From Strigops habroptila (taxonomy: Eukaryota; Chordata; Aves; Psittaciformes; Psittacidae): a stretch of DNA of 64,000 nucleotides. The stretch lies in contig NC_044283.2 in the NCBI RefSeq assembly GCF_004027225.2, forward strand, positions 186,001 through 250,000. Reading direction: 5' to 3'. The notes under the pieces are model-generated. The model saw nothing but the letters and a program-made list of their open reading frames with translations, had not been told where the DNA came from and made no database searches. Below are positions 52,931-63,705 of the stretch, piece after piece (the stretch's first letter is position 1; the number at the start of each line of letters is the position of its first letter). The translations under genes were made by a program, and so were the position numbers.

Positions 52931-54917
52931 TCACTCCCAGGCGATGTCCAGGTCCAGGCGCTGCTTGCGCGCGCTCTGCAGGAAGCCGGCGTAGTCGCGG
53001 CGCTGGATGTCGCGGCAGTGGCTCAGGTCCACGCGGTGCAGGGGGCTGCGGGCAGCCAGGAGCAGCCGCACGGCGCGGCCGGACACGCGGCTCCCGGCCA
53101 GGCGCAGCTCCTGCAGCTCCTGCAGCGGCGGCCCCGGCGCCGCCAGCACCGCCTGGAACACGGGATCCAGCGGGAAGGGGATGGCGAGCAGGCGCAGGCG
53201 CTGCAGGCGCGGCGCGCGGCACAGCAGCGAGGTCAGCGTGGCGCCCAGCGTGGCGCCCAGCGCCAGCCCGGAGCCGGTGCCGTCGGCCAGCGTCAAGGAG
53301 AAGGTCTGGAGCTGGGGGCAGCCGCGGGGCAGGGGGTCGGTGTCGCAGCGCCGCGGTTCCTCGGCCGGCTCCGCGGTGTCGGTGTCCGGTGGCAGGTGCA
53401 GCTCGGCGCTGAAGGCCCGCAGCCCGGGGCACGCCGCCAGCACCGCGGCCAGGGCCTGCCCGTCGTGGCAGCAGAAGCCGTGCAGGGTCAGGCTCTGCAG
53501 GTGCGGGCCCAGGCTCCGCACCACCGGCACCAGCCCCGCCAGCGCCCGGCCCGTGGCACAGCCCAGCGTCAGCCGGCACAGGGAGTCCCAGCGCTGCAGC
53601 TCCGCGGTGCCGGTGCCATTGCTCAGCCACACGCTGGCCTCCTCGGCCTGCGGGCACATGGCCCGGATCACGGCCAGGTCGGGCTCCTCCACGTCCTCCA
53701 CTTGCCGCAGGGGCAGCGTGAGCCGGGGCCCACCCGGCGCTGCCCCCCGCCACCGCGCCGCCTCCTGCAGCGCGGGGAAGCCATCGGCGTCCTCCGCACC
53801 ATCCAGCTCCTGCCCGTGCAGGAGGCGGAGGGCGTCCGGCACAGCGCCGTGTGCCAGGAACTCCAGGCACGGCAACGCCAGCAGCAGGAAGGCCAGCGCT
53901 GGGGCCGGGGCCGTGCCGCCGTCCCCCGCCAGCTCCAGGCCGCGGGCCAGCAGGACGCGCAGCGCGGGGCAGCACCGGCGCCGCTGCACCGGGTCGAAGG
54001 CCACGTACCGCAGCGCTGGGGGGGACAGGTTCCTGCAGTGCGACACGTCGAGCTCCCGCAGGTGCCGGCAGCAGCGGCCCAGCGCCGAGAGCACGCGCTG
54101 GTCTGTCTGCGTGGCCGCCAGCACCAGGCGCTGCAGCCGCGGCAGCGCCTCCACCACCGCCTCCAGCGCCGCGGCAGAGAGCCGGCTGCAGCCGCGCAGC
54201 TCCAGCGAGCTCAGGCCCTGCCGCGGCACACAGGGCCCTCAGCGCGGGCGGGGGCACGGCTCCCCCCCAGCCCCCCCCGGGGCACCCTGTGTGGGGTGGG
54301 GGGGGCACACACAGCCCCGCTCAACCAGACACAAGGAGGGTGGGAGCCCCCTGTCCTGCCCACCCGGCCCCACATAATGTGGGCATCCCCAGCCCCAATT
54401 CCCCAGCCCCACAGAGGTTTGGCACCCCCAGCCCCACACAGTGTGGGCAGCCCTACGCCCCATTCCCACGGAGGGTTCTCACCCCCAGCCCCGCGGCGGG
54501 CAGGCCCCGGCCGTACCTGGCAGCGCAGGGCGAGCAGGCGGGCGATGCCGTTGCTGGCCAGGCCGGGGCAGGGGCTGAGGCTGAGCTCCCGCAGCTGCGG
54601 CAGCAGCAGCAGATGCAGCGCCGCCCGCGTGAGGCGCCGGCTCTCGCCCAGCACCCGCAGCAGCTCCTGCACCGCGCTCCCGGCTGCGGGGGGACGGGGG
54701 GGTCAGTGGGGGGATCCCGGCACCGCTCACCCACCGGCACCCTCCTCACCCAGCCCCGGCGCTCACGCAGGTCGTTGAAGGGGCCCATGACGAAGCGGAA
54801 CTGGAACTCGTCCAGGTAGTTGTCACTGTAGTCCCTCACCCACAGGCTCTGCATGTGCTGTGCCAGGCTCTGCAGGCACAGGCTGCCCAGCGCCGGCACC
54901 TCCCTGCGCCGCGGCAT
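52931..54917 (-). CDS. Unnamed leucine-rich-repeat protein
   Basis: Three coding exons in minus-strand order (54767-54917, 54517-54683, 52931-54217) join in phase to 534 residues. I could not name the family. The N-terminus reads MPRRREVPALGSLCLQSLAQ followed by HMQSLWVRDYSDNYLDEFQF. Cysteine-containing LRRs of the AMN1/FBXL type follow: LPQLRELSLSPCPGLASNGI, LSSLELRGCSRLSAAALEAV, LRELDVSHCRNLSPPALRYV, and near the end LQELRLAGSRVSGRAVRLLL and LHRVDLSHCRDIQRRDYAGF. A clear F-box is not visible. The 1.3 kb last exon holds most repeats. A splice acceptor just before the start codon implies an upstream non-coding exon, probably in the CpG island near 55550-56150. Such LRR proteins often serve as substrate receptors or scaffolds, but that is inference only. 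Confidence 0.82.
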
Positions 54918-54984
54918 CGGCCTGCGGGGAGAACCGGCTGGTTGGGTACGGAGTGCTGCGTGCTGTGTGCCACGTGCCACGGAG

Positions 54985-55420
54985 CTGCTGCGAGGGCTGG
55001 AGCAGCTCTGCTCTGGAGCCAGGCTGAGAGAGCTGGGCTGGGGCAGCCTGGAGAAGAGAAGGCTCCTGAAGGGGAGACCTTAGAGCAGCTCCAGTGCCTA
55101 AAGGGGCTCCAGGAAACCTGGAGAGGGGCTTTGGACAAGGGCCTGTAGGGACAGGCCAAGGGGAATGGCTTTAACCTGCCAGAGGGGAGATTGAGATGAG
55201 CTCTGAGGCAGAAGCTCTTCCCTGTGAGGGTGCTGAGGCGCTGGCACAGGGTGCCCAGAGAAGCTGTGGCTGCCCCATCCCTGGCAGTGTTCAAGGCCAG
55301 GTTGGACACAGGGGCTTGGAGCAACCTGCTCCAGTGGAAGGTGTCCCTGCCCGGGGCAGGGGCTGGAGCTGGAGGAGCTTTAAGGTCCCCCCAGCACAAA
55401 CCGTTCCAGACTTGTCAGGA
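54985..55420 (+). mobile_element. CR1 LINE 3' fragment
   Basis: CR1 sense 3' part with GGAGCAGCTCTGCTCTGGAG, GCTCCAGTGCCTAAAGGGGC, GAGAAGCTGTGGCTGCCCCA and GGAGGAGCTTTAAGGTCCCC. It is closely similar to the copies at 43590 and 57190, suggesting one young subfamily. Confidence 0.85.
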
Positions 55421-55549
55421 CCTTACTTTGGGTGCACCCGAGCTGGTTATCGAAGCCCCACCTCGGCCTCCCCCGCCGTGCTCCGGGAGCCGCCGGTGCC
55501 GGTTGTACCCGGGTTCACGCACAGGGCGGTGATGGGGCCCCCCCGTGCC

Positions 55550-57000
55550 CGCTGCGGACTCACCAGCAGGGCCGCGGCCGGCACAGGCGCTATCCACGGC
55601 AGCGCTCGGAGCCCCCGGCGCGCTCCCGCCCTGCGCTCCCGCCGGCGGTGACGGGCTGTGCCTGCGGGAGGACACTGAGTCACCGGCCGCACGGACCGGA
55701 ACCCGCCGCCCGCAGCCGCTGGGTGCGACCCGGGGGCACCGGTGTGAGGGGGGCCGCGAACACCCCCCGCAGGGGCCGCGGGACCCCGGTACCGGGAGAG
55801 ACCCGCCGGAAGCCCCCGCCAGGCTGCGGTGCGGCCGGAGCGCGGGAGAACCGCGTCCCTGCGCCCGGTGGGCACGAGCAGGAGCAGCGCGGGCCGGGGA
55901 GCGGGGCCCGGGCACGGCGGGTGAACGGGGGGGACCGGGCCCGGTTCAGCGGAAGTTCCCGTTGGACACCGGGCGGAGCCGCCCCCTCGCACCGGCTCCG
56001 GGACCCCCCGGGAGCAAGAGCACGGGCCGGGACCGGGCCCCGGCGGTGCGGGCCGGGCGCACGGGGCAGCTCCAGCCGCGCTAGGTGTGCGGGGACCGGG
56101 CCCGCGGCGCTCACCGGCGGCTCCGCGGCGCTTCCCGCTTCCTGCTCCGGCCCGGCCCGGCCCCTCCTCCGGGCGGGCGAGACCCGGCCGCACCGCTCCG
56201 GCCGGCCCCTCCCCGCCGCGCCCCATGCTGCGGCTCCCGCGGGCCGCGCCCGGTGCCGGTGCCGCTGCCGGTGCCCGTGCCCGTGCCCGTGCCCGCGCCC
56301 CTGCCCGGTGCCGGGCCCCGGCGCCGGGTCCCGGTCCCCCCCGGGCCCCGCCTGTCCCCGCCGCCACCCGCCGCTTCACTGCCCGCGCTGCGCGTGCGCG
56401 CCACGGGAGGCCCCTTCCGCCCTTCTCCCCCCGCGGGCTGCCCCTGGCGGTGCCTGACGGCGGGCTCGGCCGGCCGCGCGCCCGGGCGGGGCGGCAGCGC
56501 GAGGGCAGCCCCGAGGGGCCTGCGGGGGCCTCGCCACGACGGGCTCCGGCGGCGGGAGGCGGCGCTGGGAGCGGCCCGCGGCAGGTACGGGGGCCGAACC
56601 GGGGGGGCCGGGGCCGGGGCCGGGTGAGGGCCGGGCCGGGCATGGCGGGATCCCCTGCGGTGGGCCCGGTGCGGGGGGGTGCCGGTGGGGTCCCGCCCCT
56701 GCGGGTGCCGGTGGGGCCGCAGGGCCCGCCGCTGGGCTCCACGCGGACAAAGCGGGGCCGGCCGCCGCGCGCAGCTCCGGGTGTCCCCCCCTCCCCGGGC
56801 CGTGCGGGGGTCCCGCGCTGCCGCCGAGAGCGGGCACCGTGCGGGGGCTCTGCGCGGGGCAGAGCAGCGCGGTCACTGCGGCTGCCGCGGAGCGCCTGTG
56901 CCCGCGCCGGGACGTGCTGCGCTCGGAGCCGCGCCTGCAGTGTCCCGTGGGGTGTCGCAGGGGTGACCCCTCCCGGGCTGTCCCGGTGGGACGTTGGGGT
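55550..57000. promoter_or_regulatory. Large CpG island, probable LRR-gene promoter
   Basis: About 1.4 kb of very high CpG density. Minus-strand donors after GC-rich exons (GTGAGTCCGC at 55562 down, GTGAGCGCCG at 56116 down) could be 5' UTR exons of the LRR gene; a CGGAGCAGGAAGCGGGAAGC stretch precedes the second. Divergent + strand transcription is possible: an open frame from 56226 (MLRLPRAAPGAG) meets a GTACGG donor at 56585. I found no family match for it. Confidence 0.5.
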
Positions 57001-57189
57001 AGAGCGATGGTGGAGCCGGAGCTGTTGGAAATGAGGAGCGTGAAGAAGCGCGATTGAGGAAGGACCAAAAGCGCGCGTGCAGGGCTTGGGAATGGTCGGT
57101 TTGGAGGAGGGGCGGGAATGATTCAGCCTCTGGATAATTGATCCAGAGATTGATGTTAATTGATGACAGGATGGATTTGGATGGGAGAT

Positions 57190-57405
57190 GAGGAGGAATC
57201 CTCCCTGTGAGGGTGCTGAGGCGCTGGCACAGGGTGCCCAGAGAAGCTGTGGCTGCCCCATCCCTGGCAGTGTTCAAGGCCAGGTTGGACACAGGGGCTT
57301 GGAGCAACCTGCTCTAGTGGAAGGTGTCCCTGCCCGGGGCAGGGGGTGGAGCTGGAGGAGCTTTAAGGTCCCTTCTGGCCCAAACCGTTCCAGGATTCCA
57401 TGATA
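57190..57405 (+). mobile_element. CR1 LINE 3' fragment
   Basis: CR1 sense 3' end: GGGTGCTGAGGCGCTGGCAC, GAGAAGCTGTGGCTGCCCCA, GCAACCTGCTCTAGTGGAAG, tail GGATTCCATGATAACTGG. Confidence 0.85.
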
Positions 57406-58267
57406 ACTGGTGAATTCACACATCTGTGTTGTGGCTGTTGATGGCCGAGAAGAAGAGTGAAGACACCTCCCTTCACACCATGGAGATGGGGTAGAGCCCT
57501 TCCGAGACCTCCCTCCAGGGCGGGTGAGGTGCAGACCGGAGCCTCTGGGGTTTGGGGGGGTCAGTTGTCCCCTCTGCGGTGTGAGGGACGCAGCCTGAGC
57601 CGGGGACAGTGGGTCCGTGGTGGCTGCACCGTCCCCTGGAGCCTCTGTGGATCCCAAACCTCTTCCCATGAAACAGCCCTGGTTCTGCTGCTGGTTCCTG
57701 CTGTTGGCATCTCACGTGGGTGAGCTCCTGCGTGTCCATCAACACCACCTCCCTGATGGAGGCTGCTGCATTCTGCAGCACCCAACCAGCACCCAGCGCT
57801 CTGTGTTGCTCCATCTCTTGCTCACAGACCCTCCGTCCTGCTCCTGTTTGGCTCCAGTCCCCAACGTTCCGTGTGGATCCTCCTCCATCAGCCCTTGGCT
57901 TCCCCAGGAAGGGCTGGGCCGGGCTCTCACGTTGGGGTTTTCTTAAGGTCCCGTTGAGCTCTCGTGTGACTGTGGGCAGGTTTCTTCTTCCCTTTTCCTT
58001 CTCCCTCGGTTCCCAGCACAAAGGCAGGAGGTGCTGGTCCCGTGTCCTGGTGCTCAGCAGGGGCTCTGCTGGCATTCATGTGAGGGGAGCAATGAGCCAT
58101 TCCTGCTCCGTAGCGGGGGGGTCGGGAGCGCAGGCTTCCCGTGGTGGTTGTGTTGTGCTGCTGCCCCAGGAAGCCCCAAATCCCAGGTGGGACTCGTGGA
58201 AAATGGATTTCCTGGGGTTTTGTGCCCATTCCTTTGTTTGTTTGAACCCAGCTCATGGATTTAGTTG
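57406..58267. other. Gene-free stretch upstream of DCTN1
   Basis: Unique-looking, moderately GC-rich DNA. No exon or repeat was recognised. Confidence 0.5.
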
Positions 58268-58620
58268 AGTCTGGAGCAGAGAAGGCTCAGGGGGGACCTT
58301 CTCGCTCTCTGCAACTGCCTGACAGGAGGCTGGAGCCAGGAGGGGGCTGGTCTCTGCTCCCAAGGAACAAGGGATGGGACAAGAGGAAACAGCCTCAAGC
58401 TGCCCCAGGGCAGGTTTAGATGGAGCTGAGGAACAATTCCTTCCCCAAAGGGTGCTCAGGCATTGGAACAGGCTGCCCAGGGCAGGGCTGGAGGCACCGG
58501 CCCTGGGGGTGTTCCCGCAGTGCCGTGGGTCAGTGGTGGCCTCGGCAGTGCTGGGAGCGGCTGGATGGATGATCCTGATCTCTCTTCCCACCCGGCTGGT
58601 TCTGGGATGGTTCTATGGGT
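58268..58620 (+). mobile_element. CR1 LINE 3' fragment
   Basis: CR1 sense 3' part of the subfamily seen at 48000: GGGACCTTCTCGCTCTCTGC, GGAACAAGGGATGGGACAAG, GGTTTAGATGGAGCTGAGGA and CATTGGAACAGGCTGCCCAG. Confidence 0.85.
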
Positions 58621-59269
58621 GCAGAGGAGCAGGGAGAGCAGTGACAGGGACCGCGGCAGCTCCCGGCACCGCAGGGAATGCTGCTCTGCTTGATGGAGTG
58701 TTATGGAGCCCGGGATAGCACAGGCGGGAATGGGCAACGGGAGGAGTTCCTTGGGGATGCTGGTTGCTCCAAAGGGAAGCCGAGGGGGGTGCGCTGCTGC
58801 AGCGGTGCCCCAGCCGGTGCCCCCATGGCCAGGCAGGAGGAGGGTTTGGCTGCTGGAAATCTGGGAGCGTAAACCGGAGCTGGGGGTGTTTGGATCAGCC
58901 TTTCCCGGTGGGGTCACACCCGGGAATGACCCCACGTGGCCGGGACAGGGCGCGGGAATGGGGGTGTTGCATGGAGATGAGCTCAACCCGCCCCACACTG
59001 ACCTCCTGCAGCATTCCCGGCTCCGGGCCGTTGCCATGGCTCCCGCATCCCGCCGTGTGCGGGCGGATCCGGCGGCATTCCCAGCGGGAGCTCCGCGGCG
59101 CATCCCTGCGAGCGGCGGCGGCCGGTGCGTGCTGCGGCGGCTGCGGCTGAGCCCGTGCTGCAGCCGCGCATGGCGCAGGCTCCGGGCGCGCGTCCCGCCG
59201 GGTCCTAGCGCCGGGGATCATCCGCCGGGATCCGGGCCGGGGCTGGGGACAGCCTCATCAGCGTGGAAT
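58621..59269. other. Gene-free stretch with a GC-rich exon-like block
   Basis: Mostly unremarkable DNA. A 230-bp GC-rich open block (about 58985-59217) follows the acceptor-like CCTCCTGCAG and encodes an Arg/Ala-rich frame (MAPASRRVRADPAAF). No family match and no clear donor, so no gene is called. Confidence 0.4.
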
Positions 59270-59535
59270 CCAGCCTGGTTTGTGTCACAGGGACCTCAGA
59301 GCTCCTCCAGCCCCTGCCCCTGCCCCGGGCAGGGACACCTTCCACTAGAGCAGGTTGCTCCAAGCCCCTGTGTCCAACCTGGCCTTGAACACTGCCAGGG
59401 ATGGGGCAGCCACAGCTTCTCTGGGCACCCTGTGCCAGCGCCTCAGCACCCTCACAGGGAAGAGCTTCTGCCTCAGAGCTCATCTCAGTCTCCCCTCTGG
59501 CAGGTTAAAGCCATCCCAGGTTTCAGGAACAGGTC
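59270..59535 (-). mobile_element. CR1 LINE 3' fragment, reverse orientation
   Basis: Reverse CR1 3' end: CAGGGACACCTTCCACTAGA, CCAACCTGGCCTTGAACACT, CACAGCTTCTCTGGGCACCC and CTCCCCTCTGGCAGGTTAAA. Confidence 0.85.
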
Positions 59536-60314
59536 TGCACGTTCCTAATGGAATGTTCCTCGGCTCTTTGGTGGTGGTTATCCATAGGGACGGGTGTTAC
59601 ACTGGGAGTCAGGCAGCTCCTGCACAACCCCCGTGGGTGCCGCAGGGGTGACCCATGGGGTGTCCCTGGGGAGGGCGATGGTTCCTCACCCGCCGCACGT
59701 GGAGGTCTCAGCACTGGTGCCTCCCTGCAGGTGGTTGGATGCGGATGGTCCCAGCCCCGATGCCTGGAGCACCCCCCGCGCTGTAGCTGAGGCTCTGGCC
59801 GGGCACACGGCTCCGGAGCGCGCCGAGGCGGATTCGGGCACACGCAGCTCCCACGGTACGTGCTGTCCCGATAAAACCCACGTGGGGATCAGGAGGGGGG
59901 AGGTGGGACCGTGCTCCTTTGGAATGGGGTGTTCCCATGATTTCCAAATGAAATTCATTGAGGGATGTCAAAGCAGTGAGTTTATTTCAAAGCTTTAAGG
60001 CGGGATCAGAGCCTTGGGTGTGTTTTGGGGTGTTGCAGCTCCTGGGGGCTGCAGCAGCCTCTGGAAGCACCAGGAGTTGATTCCTCTGGGATGTTTTTGG
60101 TTGAAAGAGCAGCTCATCCAAAATGAGTTTGGAGTTTGGAGGGAAAATGAGATTTTCATCCAAAGTCCAGGTAGGAAATGGGAAGTGGCGAATGGTGCCC
60201 TGGAGCTTCATGGTGTGAAACGGTGCATCCTCGAGGTGCAGATGTTGGCTCCTCCAGGAGAGGGATTTTTCACGTTCAGGCTGCACCTATCCACAAACTC
60301 ATTGTCAAAGGCTC

Positions 60315-60372
60315 CTCATGGAATCACAGAATTCCAGCTTGAAGGGACCTCAAGGATCATCTGCTCCAACTT
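60315..60372 (-). mobile_element. Short CR1 tail, reverse orientation
   Basis: GGAATCACAGAATTCCAGC and AAGGGACCTCAAGGATCATC match the extreme 3' end of CR1 in reverse. Confidence 0.75.
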
Positions 60373-60809
60373 TTGAACTGTCTTGTCCTGTCTTTTGGAC
60401 AATCTTGTCTCGACCGTGCTTATCCAGGAAGAGCCTGGTGTAGACGAGCTGGCCCAGCACCTCCTTCTGTTCATGGGCTCCTGCCTTTGCGTCCACACGT
60501 CGTTCCCTGTGGGATGAGGAAGTGCCGATGCGGGGGGCTGGTGTGTTTGTGTCCCTGCTGTGCTGTGGGGCTGCAGGGACCCTCCAGCGCTGCAGCTGAG
60601 GCTCTGGGTGTCCTCCCTGGGCTGGCCGCGGCGGGAGGAGGAGGAGGAGGAGAGGCCGGTTGGTGGCTGGAGCCTGCCTGGATGGTCCTTAATGTCTTAA
60701 TTCAGCTTCAATTGACCTGAAGTTCTCCCCTTCTCATTGTGGGTCTTCAAATTGCTACAGACTTGTTGTCCCTCTTGGGTTAATCACAGGATTTAATGTG
60801 AAATGTCCT

Positions 60810-60885
60810 CAAGTTCTGCAGTGCTGGGCAATGGTTGGACTTGATGCTCCTAAAGGTCTTTTCCAACCTGGTGGATTCTGGGATT
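60810..60885 (+). mobile_element. Short CR1 tail
   Basis: AATGGTTGGACTTGATGCTC, CTAAAGGTCTTTTCCAACCT and TGGATTCTGGGATTCT are the CR1 3' terminus in sense orientation. Confidence 0.8.
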
Positions 60886-61599
60886 CTCATAACTGCTTGG
60901 AGCTTCCCAGTGGGACTGTAGCGAGTCCCTGGCTGCGTGTTGGAACCCCAGGACGTGAGCTTCCTGCAACTGGGTGCTTCAGGGGGGAGAACCGTGGTTG
61001 TGGAAGTGGGGGAAATTCCTTTCCCTTGTGCTGCAGGTTGGCCATGGAGAGCTCTGGGAGGAGAAACCAGCCCTGTGTGTCTGTGATGTGCTTGTCAATG
61101 AGAATACACTGAGCGATGGGTGGTGGTGCTGGAGGAGGCTCCTCCGGGGGTTTCCCTGGGGTTTGCTGGCTTTGGTGTGTCCCGTTATTCCTATGGCTCT
61201 GTGGGGAGAGCCAGCCTTTGAGAGGGGAATTGGTCTGTTCCCGGGCTGCAGCAGGACCCTCTGCACCTTTTTCCCTCCAGGTAGTTCATCCCCTTCACCA
61301 TGGTCACTGCAACCAGGGGCTAAAATAGGATGCAAACACTCACAGGCAGCCGTGGCGTGGCTCTGGGTGTGCTGCTGGACGTGTGCCTGGGGCAGGCTGG
61401 GTGCTGGTGGGTGCCGGGGGGTGCCGGTGCCTGCAGCATCCCGGCGTGCCTGGCACGGTTCCTGCCACATCCCCCCGCTGAGCCCCGCTTGCGTTCAGAG
61501 GCAGCAGCTTCGCTGCAGGCTGGGGCTGCTGCCTTCAATCACACCCATTCACGCCGCTGGGGAAGGGACAATTACCGATTGATGGTGTGAAATCCCCAC

Positions 61600-62219
61600 A
61601 TTAACCACGTCAGCCCCGCGTCTCCCATCGCCTGCGCGCCCCGAACCGTGCAGTGCCGTGGGGGGTGCTGGGGACAGCCCCTGTGTCCCGCTGCTGTGTC
61701 ACCCCCGGTTGCGGTGGTGGGATGTGGTGCTGGAGGAGCGAGGTGGGGCGCAGGGGCAAACCGTGGGGCAGCGGGGCCGGCGCAGCCATGGCCGTGGTGG
61801 TGCCCAGGGGTGGGGGGAAGCGGGGTGTCCCTGCCCAGCACAGCCGCGGCTGCTGCCTGCACAGGACAGGCCGGAGGCGGCTCTGTCCTTCCCGGTGTCC
61901 CGGTGCGGCGGCGGCGTGGCCCGGTGCCATCCCCCCTGCAGCAGCGGGGCGGCGTTAGGACCCAGCGGGCGCCGTGCAGCGGCTCTACCGCAGCGGCTCC
62001 TCCATCCATCCTCCCCTCGCCTGCGCTGGATCCCGGCGCATCCTCCTTAAAGCATCCTCTGCCGCTCGGAAACGGGCTTTTCCCCCTCCCCTGCGCCCAG
62101 CCGGGGCTCGGCGGGATGCTGGGGTCGGCCGGGACGTGGAAAACCGCCGCTGGAACACCATGAAGTGAGGCCCTTCCCTCCAGCCCCGAAATCCTCCAGG
62201 CAGAGGAGGCAGCGGCAGC
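61600..62219 (+). promoter_or_regulatory. DCTN1: DCTN1 CpG promoter region and 5' UTR
   Basis: A CpG-rich block precedes the DCTN1 start. A CCTCCAG acceptor-like site near 62199 leaves open whether the start codon lies in a first or second exon. Confidence 0.5.
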
Positions 62220-62252
62220 ATGGCCCAGGGCAGGAGACACACGTACAGCCGG
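62220..62252 (+). CDS. DCTN1: DCTN1, dynactin p150-Glued, first coding exon
   Basis: DCTN1 encodes the largest dynactin subunit, which links dynein to microtubules through an N-terminal CAP-Gly domain. Only the first coding exon is in this window. It encodes MAQGRRHTYSR and ends exactly at a GTGAGC donor (62253). Human p150-Glued starts MAQSKRHVYSR, as I recall with the exon boundary at the same codon. The next exon, with the CAP-Gly domain, is not in the remaining 1.7 kb. The match is short (8 of 11 residues), but it is supported by the donor position, by the upstream CpG island, and by the expected neighbour C2orf81 in the expected orientation. Confidence 0.85.
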
Positions 62253-62997
62253 GTGAGCTGGGGGGGAAACTCACCTCCAACTCCTGCCTGTGCTGGTGGT
62301 AACAGTGCGCTGACAGGCACATGGGTTGGTGCCGGGGTCTGGAGGGGGCTTCCCGGCGTTCCCGTGCCCGGGATTCGAGCTGTTCCTGTCTGTTCTGATG
62401 GGCAGGGGGTTGTAACAGTCTGACTTGCAGCAGGCCGTGTCCTCTGCGCTGAAGTTGGCCTGTGCTGTGCGTACCCCGCTGCAGCGAGGCCCCGCGGTGA
62501 TCCCGGCACAGAGACAGGGGCTCGTTTCCCTTCCCGCATCCTGGCTTTTCCCTTCCTCCCTGCCAGGCTCCGGGCTGCGTGAGGCGGTGCTGAGCTTCCC
62601 AGGGGCCTGCAGGAGCACTTCCAGGCTTTACCGTGGTGCAGCTCCCCCCGGCAGGGCCGGGGCAGCCCCGGGCTGGGCACTGCCTTTCCTTTGTGCTGTT
62701 GTCCCTCCTGCAGTGCCGCTGTGTCCCCACTCGCTGTGTCCGGGGACCTGGCAGCGGCCCTGTTCTGCTGCCAGCTTGGCCGAGCACCCATGGACCAGGG
62801 GCCACAGCCGAGCACGGACCCCGTCCCAGCACCCCAACACAGACCCCGCGGGGACCTGTGCCCGGGCGAGGGCACGGAGCCGGGAATGTGCTGGGATGGG
62901 GGTTCCGGGCTCTGCCGTGGTCACTGCGCGGAGGAGAAGGGGCTCAGGGCTGCCCATAGCGTGTGTGTGCCCGGGAAGTTCCTTTTCCCTCCCTGTG

Positions 62998-63190
62998 CGG
63001 GGTCCTGGTGTGTTCCCATGTTCCCGTGCAGGGTCCCGGCATGTTCCCGTGCAGGATCCTGGTGTGTTCCCATGCAGGATCCCGGTGCATTCCCATGTTC
63101 CCATGCAGGATCCTGGTGTGTTCCTGTGCAGGGTCCCGGCGTGTTCCCATGTTCCCATGCAGGATCCTGGTGTGTTCCCATGTTCCCATG
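62998..63190 (+). repeat. Tandem repeat CATGCAGGATCCTGGTGTG
   Basis: Units of TTCCCATGTTCCCATGCAGG and ATCCTGGTGTG or GTCCCGGCGTG alternate with a period of about 24-36 bp. Confidence 0.75.
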
Positions 63191-63619
63191 CAGGGATGTG
63201 GTTCCCAGCACAGGGGGTGCTGTGGGATGTGACGCTGCTCAAACTGGTGCTGCTGGTGTTGGGGAGGGGGTGAGGGGGTGACGTGTCCAGCTGGGCCCTG
63301 GTGGGTCTGTCCTGGCCCCAGGGTGGGATTTGGGGGCAGGATGGAGCCGTGTCCCCGCTGTGAGGGGCTGAGCTCAGAGAGCAATTGCAGTTCGACATCG
63401 GCGCTGCAGGGACTGAGGCCCGGGTGTCTGTGACAGGGGTCTGGGGACACGTGCCCGGTGCTGTGCCTGGTGCTGGGGTGTCCAGAGACACCCAAACTGT
63501 CCCTGATTCACTCCTTGCTCCACAGCCGTGAGCAGGGCGAGTCCAGCACCACGCTGGGGGCTTCATCCTGCCAAACCCTGAGCAGATTTGGTGCTCTGGA
63601 CACCTGGGTTAGAGTCATG

Positions 63620-63705
63620 GGGTCTCAGTCTCCCCCCTGGCAGGGTAAAGCCATTCCCCGTGTCCTGTCCCTGCATCCCTGCCCGAAGCCCCTCTCCAGG
63701 TGCGC
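63620..63705 (-). mobile_element. CR1 LINE fragment, reverse orientation
   Basis: CAGTCTCCCCCCTGGCAGGG, TAAAGCCATTCCCCGTGTCC and CCGAAGCCCCTCTCCAGG match the CR1 body in reverse. The 3' terminus is missing. Confidence 0.7.

Larger units (their letters stand above)
59536..61599. other. Intergenic DNA upstream of DCTN1
   Basis: AT-richer than the rest of the window, with two short CR1 tails inside it and no recognisable exon on either strand. Confidence 0.5.

Noticed and set aside
58985-59217. GC-rich open block after a CTGCAG acceptor-like site
   Set aside because: It has no convincing donor, no recognisable protein, and ends at a CR1 copy. Not enough for a gene call.
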